Assembly: GCF_004217445.1 (NCBI RefSeq)
Contig: NZ_SHKX01000011.1
Span: 1 to 64,000 of the forward strand
Direction of reading: 5' to 3'
DNA: 64,000 nucleotides
From: Fluviicoccus keumensis
GTDB lineage: Bacteria > Pseudomonadota > Gammaproteobacteria > Pseudomonadales > Moraxellaceae
The notes under the pieces were generated by a model, which saw only the letters and a list, made by a program, of their open reading frames with translations, had not been told where the DNA came from and ran no database searches. Of this stretch, positions 1-7,826 are shown piece after piece; the stretch's first letter is position 1, and every line of letters begins with the position of its first letter. Both the position numbers and the translations under genes were made by a program.

Positions 1-230
1 TGAAGGACGTGGTCATCAACGATGCCACGCCGCCGTTCACGCTCTTCCACAGCGCGTCCTGCACCAGCACCCCGTCGTCGCTGCTGTGCCAGACGTCGTC
101 CGCCGGCACCGGCACCGCACCGTCGTCAGGAAGCACGGGGAACATCCGCTGGCAGTTCAGCAACAACCCGGTCGGACTGGGTGGCGGGCAGTCCGGGGAG
201 GTTCGCTTCTGCGTCCAGGTCGAACAGTAA
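1..230 (+). CDS. C-terminal end of a surface repeat protein (DUF11-like), 5' truncated
   Basis: The frame is open through the left edge (codons begin at base 3) and ends with TAA at 228-230, so only about 75 C-terminal residues are present. They begin with a KDVVINDATPPFTLF-like strand, contain a Ser/Thr/Gly-rich middle, and finish with an alternating hydrophobic strand ending RFCVQVEQ. This is the look of the last beta-sandwich repeat of DUF11/conserved-repeat surface proteins, where a D-x-x-P-x-x-T strand opens the domain and a G-x-V-x-F-x-V strand closes it. Function is probably extracellular or cell-surface; nothing more can be said without the N-terminus. A strong terminator follows directly, so this is the end of a transcript separate from parC. 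Confidence 0.6.
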   Translation, partial: KDVVINDATPPFTLFHSASCTSTPSSLLCQTSSAGTGTAPSSGSTGNIRWQFSNNPVGLGGGQSGEVRFCVQVEQ

Positions 231-249
231 GCGCGGTACCGTAACAGGC

Positions 250-290
250 GAGGGGCGACAAGCGTAACAACTTGTCGCCCCTCGTTTTTT
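250..290 (+). terminator. Rho-independent terminator after the surface-protein gene
   Basis: A perfect 13-bp stem (250-262 pairs with 271-283, arm GAGGGGCGACAAG) with an 8-nt loop is followed by G and six T (285-290). It lies 20 bases after the stop of the truncated gene and about 90 bases before the parC start, so it isolates the two transcripts. Confidence 0.93.
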
Positions 291-382
291 CAGCGCTGGT
301 CATTGCCGGGAGGTGTCGCTACACTTCTGCACCAATGATGATGCGGACACACCGTTCGCCCCTTCCCGAACCAGCCAGATCC

Positions 383-2611
383 ATGACTACGACGACCCTG
401 ACCGACTTTAGCGAAGCACGCCCCCTGGCCGATTTCACCGAGCAGGCCTACCTCAATTATTCCATGTACGTCATCATGGACCGCGCCCTGCCGTTTATTG
501 GTGACGGACTGAAGCCGGTTCAGCGCCGCATTGTCTACGCCATGAGCGAACTGGGCCTCCGCAACTCCGCCAAGCACAAGAAATCCGCGCGCACCGTCGG
601 CGACGTACTGGGCAAATACCATCCGCACGGCGACTCCGCCTGCTATGAAGCCATGGTGCTGATGGCGCAGCCGTTCAGCTACCGTTATCCGCTGGTGGAC
701 GGTCAGGGCAACTGGGGGTCGCCGGATGATCCCAAGTCCTTCGCCGCCATGCGTTACACCGAGGCGCGCCTGTCTCCGTATGCCGACGTATTGTTGAGCG
801 AACTGGGGCAGGGCACGGTTGACTGGGGGCCCAATTTCGACGGCACCATGGAAGAACCGCTAACCTTGCCGTCACGCCTGCCCAATCTGCTGCTCAACGG
901 CACCACCGGCATTGCCGTCGGTATGGCAACGGATGTTCCGCCGCACAACCTGCGTGAAGTCGCCAAGGCTTGCATCGCCCTGATCCGCGAGCCGGGCTTG
1001 ACGCTTTCCGAACTGCTGGAGTTCGTGCCCGGCCCGGATTACCCCACGCGCGCCGAAATCATCACGCCGCGCAGTGAACTGATGAATCTCTACGCCACCG
1101 GTCGCGGCAGCCTCAAGATGCGCGCCGTCTATGAAATGGAAGACGGTGATATCGTCATCACCGCCTTGCCGCACCAGGTATCCGGCGCCAAGGTGCTGAC
1201 CCAGATCGCCGACCAGATGAATGCCAAGAAACTGCCGCTGGTGGCGGACTTGCGCGATGAGTCCGATCATGAAAACCCGACCCGGCTGGTCATTGTTCCC
1301 CGCTCCAACCGCGTCGATGTTGAACAATTAATGGGCCACCTGTTCGCCACGACCGATCTGGAATACAGCTACCGCGCCAACTTCAATGTCATCGGCCTGG
1401 ATGGCCGCCCGCAGGTCAAGGACTTGCGTTCCTTGCTCAGTGAATGGCTTGTCTTCCGCCGCAACACGGTACGCCGCCGCCTGCAGCACCGCCTGGACAA
1501 GGTCATGGCGCGGCTGCACATTCTGGGCGGCTTGCTGATCGCCTACCTGAACATCGATGAAGTCATCGCCATTATCCGTTACGAGGACCATCCCAAGGCC
1601 GAGCTGATGAAACGCTTCGGTCTCAGCGACGTGCAGGCGGAGGCCATCCTTGACCTCAAGTTGCGTCATCTGGCCAAACTGGAAGAAATCGAGATCCGGC
1701 GTGAGCAGGATGAGCTGGAAAAGGAACGCCAGTCGCTCGAGGCGGTTTTGGGGTCGGAAGAAGCGATGAGCGACCTGCTGGTGAGCGAACTTGAGGCGGA
1801 TCTGGCCAAGTACGGCGATGACCGCCGTTCACCCCTGGTGCAGCGCGGCGAGGCCCAGGCCCTGAAGGAAAGCGACCTGACCCCGGCCGAGCCGGTGACC
1901 GTGGTCTTGTCCGAGAAGGGGTGGGTCCGGGCGGCCAAGGGCCATGATGTCGACGCCGCCGGACTGAGCTACAAGGCCGGGGATGCTTACCTGACGCGCG
2001 CCCAGGGACGCAGCAACCAGCCGGCCTATTTCCTGGACACGAGCGGTCGCAGTTATTCGCTGCCCGCCAACAGCCTGCCGTCCGCCCGTGGCCAGGGGGA
2101 ACCGTTGACCACCCGGTTGAATCCGCCGTCAGGCGCCGCCTTTATCCAGGTCCTGATGGGGGAGCCGACTCAACCGATCATCCTGGCCACCAATATCAGT
2201 TACGGCTTCCTGTCCACGCTGGGGGATCTGGATGCGGGCAACAAGAACGGCAAGGCTGTGGTAACCGTTCCGGAAGGGGCGGGCCTGATGCCGGTGCTGA
2301 CGGTGCAGAATCCGCAGGAAGACTGGCTGGTGGTGCTGAGTTCGGAAGGCCGGTTGCTCATGTTCCCGGTCAAGGACCTGCCGGTGCTGAGCAAGGGCAA
2401 AGGCAACAAGCTGCTGGGGCTGGATGAGGGGGAATCCCTCAAGGCCATGGCGGTTTGCCGTACCGGCGACAAGCTGGTGGTGCATACCAGCAACCGCCAC
2501 CTGACCCTGAAGTGGACCGACCTGGAGCATTACCGGGGTGAGCGCGGCCGTCGCGGCGCCAAGCTGCCGCGCGGCTTCCAGCGAGTCGAATCACTGTCCA
2601 TCGGTGAGTAA
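383..2611 (+). CDS. parC: DNA topoisomerase IV subunit A
   Basis: 742 residues, close to E. coli ParC (752). It is the DNA cleavage and rejoining subunit that decatenates chromosomes with ParE. The N-terminal breakage-reunion domain is complete: the winged-helix segment GKYHPHGDSACYEA (about 78-90), the catalytic Tyr125 in AAMRYTEARL preceded by Arg124, and LLNGTTGIAVGMATD. The quinolone-determining positions equivalent to E. coli S80 and E84 read Ser85 and Glu89, the usual unmutated residues. The C-terminal half carries the beta-pinwheel that contacts DNA. ATG 383 was chosen because homologs begin just before the DFSEARPLADFTEQ segment; upstream in-frame ATGs at 335-343 have no better ribosome site. 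parE is not in the window. ParC rather than GyrA because GyrA-box repeats are lacking and the length is short. Confidence 0.96.
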   Translation: MTTTTLTDFSEARPLADFTEQAYLNYSMYVIMDRALPFIGDGLKPVQRRIVYAMSELGLRNSAKHKKSARTVGDVLGKYHPHGDSACYEAMVLMAQPFSYRYPLVDGQGNWGSPDDPKSFAAMRYTEARLSPYADVLLSELGQGTVDWGPNFDGTMEEPLTLPSRLPNLLLNGTTGIAVGMATDVPPHNLREVAKACIALIREPGLTLSELLEFVPGPDYPTRAEIITPRSELMNLYATGRGSLKMRAVYEMEDGDIVITALPHQVSGAKVLTQIADQMNAKKLPLVADLRDESDHENPTRLVIVPRSNRVDVEQLMGHLFATTDLEYSYRANFNVIGLDGRPQVKDLRSLLSEWLVFRRNTVRRRLQHRLDKVMARLHILGGLLIAYLNIDEVIAIIRYEDHPKAELMKRFGLSDVQAEAILDLKLRHLAKLEEIEIRREQDELEKERQSLEAVLGSEEAMSDLLVSELEADLAKYGDDRRSPLVQRGEAQALKESDLTPAEPVTVVLSEKGWVRAAKGHDVDAAGLSYKAGDAYLTRAQGRSNQPAYFLDTSGRSYSLPANSLPSARGQGEPLTTRLNPPSGAAFIQVLMGEPTQPIILATNISYGFLSTLGDLDAGNKNGKAVVTVPEGAGLMPVLTVQNPQEDWLVVLSSEGRLLMFPVKDLPVLSKGKGNKLLGLDEGESLKAMAVCRTGDKLVVHTSNRHLTLKWTDLEHYRGERGRRGAKLPRGFQRVESLSIGE

Positions 2612-2656
2612 GCGAGGCAGGGTGGTCATCCGCCCGTCCGTAACGCCTCGTTGCAA

Positions 2657-2694
2657 CTTGCCGGTGCTTTTGGTTGAGACAGGTATCCGGCAAG
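2657..2694. repeat. Inverted repeat between parC and the next gene
   Basis: CTTGCCGG (2657-2664) and CCGGCAAG (2687-2694) are perfect 8-bp arms separated by 22 bases. No T-tract follows, so it is not a convincing terminator; it could be a protein-binding site or a weak hairpin in the leader of the 2746 gene. Confidence 0.35.
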
Positions 2695-2745
2695 CCTAGT
2701 CTTGAAACGATTACAACAATAATGACTCCAGTGAGGAGAACTACC

Positions 2746-3267
2746 ATGACTGCCGCCCCATTGCTGGCAGGCTGCACGCTGGAGGATCTGGCCCGCCGCA
2801 GCTTTGCCGAACTGGAAGAAGTCTATCTCGGCGCTCCCGAACCCGTCTCGGTGGTGTCACTCAACGGCAGCCCCAAAGGGCGTATGCTGGCGGTTCGTTA
2901 TCTGGACAACGGTTTGCCGCACAGCTTTATTGCCGCCATTGCGCGTTTGGGCGTGTTTCCGTGGGAGGGCAAGAGTTTTGAGGCGACGGCGGACCATGCC
3001 GGGCAAGGCTCCAATCGCATCAAACTGCTGAAACCTACCCTGAATCTGTTTACCTTCGCCAGCCGCATCGACACTTCGGCGATCGATGGCCGACGCTGCA
3101 TCGTGCTTGATTATGACCTGCCGGGTAACCCCTGGGTGGTACAGCGCATCAGGGATGAATTGCGGGAAGTGTCGCCGGGCCTTTTTCTGGGACCGGCGAT
3201 GGTGAAAGTGCGGCGTGGCGCGGCCGAAACCATTCTCTGGTTCGGTATCGACAGCAAGCCTGAATAG
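2746..3267 (+). CDS. Conserved hypothetical protein
   Basis: 173 residues, no signal peptide or membrane helix, so probably cytoplasmic. ATG 2746 is set by a GAGGAG ribosome site 7-8 bases upstream; the longer frame from 2674 lacks one. Visible conserved-looking blocks are VVSLNGSPKGRMLAVRYLDN, NRIKLLKP, a FASRIDTSAIDGR segment, CIVLDYDLPGNPWVVQRIRD and GLFLGPAM, ending with LWFGIDS. Many charged and aromatic positions suggest a compact mixed alpha/beta fold. The gene follows parC on the same strand and converges with the 3277-4572 gene, from which it is separated by only 9 bases. I recognise the general look of a proteobacterial family of unknown function but cannot name it. Confidence 0.75.
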   Translation: MTAAPLLAGCTLEDLARRSFAELEEVYLGAPEPVSVVSLNGSPKGRMLAVRYLDNGLPHSFIAAIARLGVFPWEGKSFEATADHAGQGSNRIKLLKPTLNLFTFASRIDTSAIDGRRCIVLDYDLPGNPWVVQRIRDELREVSPGLFLGPAMVKVRRGAAETILWFGIDSKPE

Positions 3268-3276
3268 GCGGGCCGG

Positions 3277-4572
3277 TCAGGCGGCGTCCGCCGCCGGTTT
3301 CTTGCGTTCCAGAATGTGCTGCTTTTGTTCAAGCACGCGGGCTTCATCCAATTCCGACAGACCGATCACGCGCCACGGATAGATCTCTGAGGGCGGTTCC
3401 GGGTTTGTGGCTGCCGGGGTTTCTGCTGCCGAAGGCGCTTCGGCATCCGGCGATTCGGACGGGGAGGCGATATCCGCTGGCGTTGTTTCGTCAGCGGCCG
3501 CTTCGCCTTCAACCGGCGCGGACTCAGGGGCCGGAGCGGGCGGCGGAGCCATCGACTCCAGCCGGTGCGCTGCTTTCAGGGTATCCAGGCCGGTCAGGTT
3601 ACCGGGCAGCAACAGGGACTGGACATCGCCGCGACGGGCCAGTTGCATCACTTCATCCAGCACCACGCCTTCCTCGCGATCGCCCAGCGGGCAAATCGCC
3701 GCCTTCACCGGCAGGGCGAACAGCTTGGCGCTGCGACGCTGTTGGTAAGCGGTATCGGCAAGCATCAGAAACAGGCGGCCGCAGGACAGGGCTTGTTGCA
3801 GGCAGGCGGCTTCATCATCACCCTCGAAGCGCACGGAAGCCCCTTCCGGACCAAAGGTGTGCTGGACCTTGCCCTGGTAGAGGCGAGCGGCGCGCAACAG
3901 CAGTTTTTCCAGAATCACCAGCATCTGGTCGGCGGTGCTGGCGTTGACGCGTTGCAGCAGGCCCTTGCTGTCCTCCAGAACGACTTGCAGGAAAACCGTG
4001 GCGGCAGGCGGGACTTCTTCGACGGGGGCGGGTATTTCAAGCGTTGGAGCCGGAGAACGGCGCAGAAGCGGCGGCAAGGGTTGCAGGATCGGCACCTTCA
4101 CGTTGCGGAACCGTTCCGGCCAGATCAGCCACGAACCCAGCAGTAGGTGCAGCACCAAGGAGCCTAGCAATTCCAGGCCGCTGCCGCGCAGGATCTCGCC
4201 GCGGGCGGGGCTGGCCAGCACGACTTCGACATTGCCCAGCGATTTGTCATCCAGCTTGACCGGGGCCTTGAAGGTCAATCCCGACAGGGTTGGCGCATTG
4301 CCGCCGGAGGCCACGGCCCGGGCATCCGTCCCCATGACCTTCAGGCTCAGCACTCCCGGAGTCTGTCCGAAGCGGTCAGCCATCAGGCCAAGGCCGACGG
4401 AGTCCTGGTTCATCATCAGCGGCGCGGCGTTCGTGGCCAGTTGCGAGGCGAGCAGTTCTCCCACCGGTTGCTGGGCGTGATCCACCTCATGTTTGGCGCT
4501 GCTGACCATCAGTGTCGCATGAACAAGAAAACTCACCGCAAGCACGATGACAAGACTGCGTGACTGGATCAA
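3277..4572 (-). CDS. AhpA/Smp-like membrane protein with large cytoplasmic extension
   Basis: 431 residues. An N-terminal membrane helix (about 6-24) and a second one (about 134-152) bracket a roughly 110-residue periplasmic domain. That domain contains LASQLATNAAPLMMNQD, resembling LARQVTLNVAPLM of E. coli Smp/AhpA, and the gene is divergent from serB exactly as smp is in E. coli. Unlike Smp (about 214 residues), the protein continues with a cytoplasmic domain (about 195-340) that has a regularly spaced alpha/beta pattern faintly like a degenerate nucleotidyl cyclase, and an Ala/Pro/Glu-rich tail (about 345-400). The start is a TTG, chosen because GAGGGGG lies 5 bases before it. Function is unknown; a membrane sensor role is only inference. 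Confidence 0.7.
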   Translation of the reverse strand: MIQSRSLVIVLAVSFLVHATLMVSSAKHEVDHAQQPVGELLASQLATNAAPLMMNQDSVGLGLMADRFGQTPGVLSLKVMGTDARAVASGGNAPTLSGLTFKAPVKLDDKSLGNVEVVLASPARGEILRGSGLELLGSLVLHLLLGSWLIWPERFRNVKVPILQPLPPLLRRSPAPTLEIPAPVEEVPPAATVFLQVVLEDSKGLLQRVNASTADQMLVILEKLLLRAARLYQGKVQHTFGPEGASVRFEGDDEAACLQQALSCGRLFLMLADTAYQQRRSAKLFALPVKAAICPLGDREEGVVLDEVMQLARRGDVQSLLLPGNLTGLDTLKAAHRLESMAPPPAPAPESAPVEGEAAADETTPADIASPSESPDAEAPSAAETPAATNPEPPSEIYPWRVIGLSELDEARVLEQKQHILERKKPAADAA

Positions 4573-4709
4573 TTGGACCCCCTCGCCGAATGGAAGACAG
4601 TTAAGGCAAAAAACAAATTATAATCGAGCGCTTGTTGCGGGGAGCATAGCCGATTGTCGGGCAATTCACTATCATCCCCGCCCAATTCGCCGGTTAATTG
4701 CGGGACTTT

Positions 4710-5927
4710 ATGCGCGAAATCATTCTGATGTCATTTGCCGGGCCGGATCGTCCCAGCCTGAGCGCCAGCCTGATGCAGGTACTGGCCAGTCATTCCGTGA
4801 ATATCCTTGATGTCGGCCAGGCGGTCATCCACGACCAGCTGTCGCTGGGGGTGGTGGTGGAGTCGCCGTCGCCCATGGAGTCCGCGTTGCTGATGAAGGC
4901 GGTGCTGTTCCGGGCGCATGATCTCGGGTTGCAGGTCCGGTTCACGCCGATTACCCAGGACAGCTATCACCAGTGGGTGGGCGGTCAGGGCAAATCCCGC
5001 TATATCGTGACCCTGCTGGCGCGCAAGATTACCGCCGAGCATCTGGCGGAAGTCTCGCGCATCGTGGCGGAGAACGGTCTCAATATCGACGGTCTGGCGC
5101 GCCTGTCCGGACGAGTGATGCTGGAAGGCGAGAACAACGGCCCCGGCAAGGCCTGCGTCGAATTCTCCGTGCGCGGCGAACCGGCGAATATCAATCAGAT
5201 GCGCGCGGATTTCCTGCGTCTTGCGAATGAACTCAGTGTCGATATCGCCTTCCAGCGTGATGACGCGTATCGCCGCAACCGCCGCGTGGTCTGTTTTGAC
5301 ATGGACTCGACACTGATTGAGCATGAAGTCATTGATGAGCTGGCCAAGGCCGCCGGAGTCGGCGAACAGGTCGCCGCCATTACCGAACGGGCCATGCAGG
5401 GCGAACTGGATTTCAAGCAGAGCTTCGAGGCACGCGTGGCTCTGCTGCAGGGCCTGAACGCGAATGTGCTGGCCGACATTGCGGCGCGACTGAAATTGAG
5501 CGAAGGCGCGGAGCATCTTGTGCGCACCCTGAAAGCCCTGGGTTACAAGACAGCCATTCTCTCCGGCGGCTTCACCTATTTCGGGCAATACCTGCAAAGC
5601 AAGCTGGGCATTGATTACGTTTACGCGAACGATCTGGAAATTGTCGACGGCAAGGTGACCGGCCGGGTGGTGGGGCAGGTGGTGGATGGCCAGCGCAAGG
5701 CGGAATTGCTGCGCGAAATAGCCTCGCGCGAGGGGGTGCGGCTGGAACAGGTGATTGCGGTGGGGGACGGCGCCAATGACCTGCCGATGTTGTCGATCGC
5801 CGGTCTGGGTATCGCTTTCCGCGCCAAGCCGCTGGTGCGCCAGAATGCGCGTCAGGCCATTTCCACGCTGGGTCTGGACGGGATTCTGTACCTGCTGGGA
5901 GTGCGCGATCGCGATCTGGAGCGTTAA
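4710..5927 (+). CDS. serB: Phosphoserine phosphatase
   Basis: 405 residues. Catalyses the last step of serine synthesis, O-phospho-L-serine to serine, in the cytoplasm. Two N-terminal ACT-like domains (about 1-80 and 95-175) precede a HAD phosphatase domain. Motif I is FDMDSTL with the nucleophile Asp197 and acid/base Asp199; motif II is AILSGGFT; motif III/IV is VGDGANDLPML. The ACT-containing length matches Pseudomonas-type SerB rather than the shorter enterobacterial form. ATG 4710 is preferred; a TTG at 4698 would add four residues and an ATG at 4728 would remove six. The gene diverges from the AhpA-like gene and converges with the META lipoprotein gene. Confidence 0.96.
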   Translation: MREIILMSFAGPDRPSLSASLMQVLASHSVNILDVGQAVIHDQLSLGVVVESPSPMESALLMKAVLFRAHDLGLQVRFTPITQDSYHQWVGGQGKSRYIVTLLARKITAEHLAEVSRIVAENGLNIDGLARLSGRVMLEGENNGPGKACVEFSVRGEPANINQMRADFLRLANELSVDIAFQRDDAYRRNRRVVCFDMDSTLIEHEVIDELAKAAGVGEQVAAITERAMQGELDFKQSFEARVALLQGLNANVLADIAARLKLSEGAEHLVRTLKALGYKTAILSGGFTYFGQYLQSKLGIDYVYANDLEIVDGKVTGRVVGQVVDGQRKAELLREIASREGVRLEQVIAVGDGANDLPMLSIAGLGIAFRAKPLVRQNARQAISTLGLDGILYLLGVRDRDLER

Positions 5928-5933
5928 AACGCC

Positions 5934-6449
5934 TTAGTTGTCCTTCGGCGGCATTGGCAGCAGTTCGGCCAGGATGGCCTTGTTTTCATCCAGCAACAGC
6001 AAATAACCGTTGGCCTTGGCGATCATGCCGAAACGGGTGCGTGACAGTACGTCCAGCATCCGTTTTTCCTGATCGGCCAATTCGGTGCAGAAGCGCCGCG
6101 AAATCCCCGCCCCGGTAAACTGTATCCGGGTGTTCTCGCGCTGATAACTGCCGAATACCCCGTTGCAGCCGGTATAGCCGGACATTTGCCCGTCGTTCAG
6201 TTCCAGTCGCGCCGGTGCTACTTTGGCGGAGCGGATCGCAGGCACGGTTTCAAGCTGGGCGAACAGCCAGGCGGAACGGTCGAAGTCCTTCGGCAGGTGA
6301 TTGAACACTTCCACTTGCGAGGTCACGGTGGGGACCGTCGGCACGATTGTCCGCGCGCCTCCGGCCGGGGTGACAGGGGTTTGGCTGCAGCCGGCCAGCG
6401 CGACGATCAGGGGCAGCCCGTGAATCAGGCGCATGCCGGCGGCATCCAT
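5934..6449 (-). CDS. META-domain lipoprotein
   Basis: 171 residues. A short signal sequence ends in a lipobox (ALAGC), so the mature protein should be lipid-anchored in the envelope. The rest forms a META/HslJ-type domain, shown by the SGYTGCNGVFGSYQ segment, which carries the family GCN-x3-G-x-Y signature, followed by a conserved Cys in RRFCTE. The start is taken as the ATG whose A overlaps the TGA stop of the upstream aminotransferase (TGATG), which suggests translational coupling; the ATG at 6434 is an alternative that leaves a more typical N-terminus. META proteins are often stress- or antibiotic-related, but no specific role can be read here. Confidence 0.82.
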   Translation of the reverse strand: MDAAGMRLIHGLPLIVALAGCSQTPVTPAGGARTIVPTVPTVTSQVEVFNHLPKDFDRSAWLFAQLETVPAIRSAKVAPARLELNDGQMSGYTGCNGVFGSYQRENTRIQFTGAGISRRFCTELADQEKRMLDVLSRTRFGMIAKANGYLLLLDENKAILAELLPMPPKDN

Positions 6450-7660
6450 CAGCGTGCAGTCGCCTGGGCGGCATAAGCCCGGTAGGCGGCAGCAACGGCC
6501 GAACCCGGCTCGGCCTTCACTCCCTGCGCCATCAGCACCGACTCCATGGCGTTGAGGCAAGCGATCACGTTCTCGACCCGGCTGGAATAGCCCATCAGTC
6601 CAATCCGCCAGATCTTCCCTGCCAGCGCGCCCAGCCCGGCGCCGATCTCGATGCCGTGCTGTTGCAGTAATGCGCCACGCACCTGTTTGTCATCCAGTCC
6701 GCCGGGAATGTGGATGGAGTTCACTTGCGGCAGGCGGGCGTCTTCCGCCACCACAAACTCGATGCCCAGTTCGGCCAGACCCGCCTTCAGCGCCAGATGG
6801 TTGCTGCGATGGCGCGCCCAGGCGTTTTCCAGCCCCTCTTGCTGCAGGACCCGCAGCGCCTCATGCAGCGCATACAGGCTGTTCGTGGGCGCGGTGTGAT
6901 GATAGGTGCGAGTGGTTTCACCCCAATAGCCCAGCAGCAGGTTCAGGTCCAGAAACCAGCTTTGGCTCTTGCGATTGCGTCCCTTGACGGTGTCGACGGC
7001 GCGTTCGCTGAAGGTGATTGGTGACAGCCCCGGCGTGCAGGACAGACACTTCTGGCTGCCGGAATACACCGCATCCGCCCGCCACTGGTCGACCAGCACC
7101 GGGACGCCGCCCAGCGAGGTGACGGTATCGACAATGGTTAGCGCGTCGTGCTCACGCGCAATACGGCACAGCGTATCGGCATCGGAGAGGGCGCCGGTGG
7201 ATGTTTCGGCATGGACAAAGGCCAGCACGCACGCATCCGGGTGCTGGCGGAAGGCATCGGCAACTTTCTGCGGGTCCACCGGGGTTCCCCAAACATCATC
7301 GACGATGACCGGAATGCCGCCGCAACGTTCCACGTTTTCAACCATTCGCCCGCCGAAGACGCCGTTACGGCAGACAATCACCTTGTCACCGGGGTTCACG
7401 AGGTTGACGAAGCACATCTCCATGCCGGCTGAGCCGGGGCCGGAAACCGGGAAGGTCAGGGCGTTGCGGGTCTGGAAACTGTAGCGCAGCAGCGCCTTCA
7501 GTTCCTCCATCATACCGACGAAGCTGGGGTCCAGATAGCCGATCGTGGGTTTGGCCAGTGCCTGCAGTACGCGTGTGGAAATATCGGACGGGCCGGGGCC
7601 CAGCAGGCGGCGTTCGGGAGGGGTATAGCCGCCGGGGGTGATTTCGGGAGACATCAGCAT
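6449..7660 (-). CDS. Class V aminotransferase (alanine/serine-glyoxylate type)
   Basis: 403 residues, the usual length for fold-type I class V PLP aminotransferases. The N-terminal LLGPGPSDIS motif, the GSGSAG-like cofactor loop at SGPGSAGME, Asp178 in TIVDTVTSLGG, and the Schiff-base lysine Lys204 in SGSQKCLSC all fit alanine-glyoxylate or serine-glyoxylate aminotransferases. These move an amino group from alanine or serine to glyoxylate or pyruvate. Its location near serB would suit serine/glycine metabolism, but the substrate cannot be told from sequence. ATG 7660 has AGGA upstream at a longish spacing. The gene is the first of a two-gene unit with the META lipoprotein, whose start overlaps its stop. 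Confidence 0.88.
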   Translation of the reverse strand: MLMSPEITPGGYTPPERRLLGPGPSDISTRVLQALAKPTIGYLDPSFVGMMEELKALLRYSFQTRNALTFPVSGPGSAGMEMCFVNLVNPGDKVIVCRNGVFGGRMVENVERCGGIPVIVDDVWGTPVDPQKVADAFRQHPDACVLAFVHAETSTGALSDADTLCRIAREHDALTIVDTVTSLGGVPVLVDQWRADAVYSGSQKCLSCTPGLSPITFSERAVDTVKGRNRKSQSWFLDLNLLLGYWGETTRTYHHTAPTNSLYALHEALRVLQQEGLENAWARHRSNHLALKAGLAELGIEFVVAEDARLPQVNSIHIPGGLDDKQVRGALLQQHGIEIGAGLGALAGKIWRIGLMGYSSRVENVIACLNAMESVLMAQGVKAEPGSAVAAAYRAYAAQATAR

Positions 7661-7797
7661 GGTGCGTATTATTCCTGGAGCGGGTTATTGTCGTTGTCGT
7701 CCAAGCCTAGCGAGCCGGGACGCAACATGCAATTGCCCTAACCGGCGCATCGTGCGGTTTTTGTGAGTGAGTTTGACGGGCGGGAACTGAAGCACGG

Positions 7798-7817
7798 AGC
7801 GGGCCTTCCGGCCCGCT
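7798..7817 (-). terminator. Hairpin after fimX
   Basis: AGCGGGCC (7798-7805) and GGCCCGCT (7810-7817) form a perfect 8-bp stem with a TTCC loop, 10 bases past the fimX stop. There is no real T-tract on either strand, so termination strength is uncertain. Confidence 0.45.
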
Positions 7818-7826
7818 ATTCCCGTG

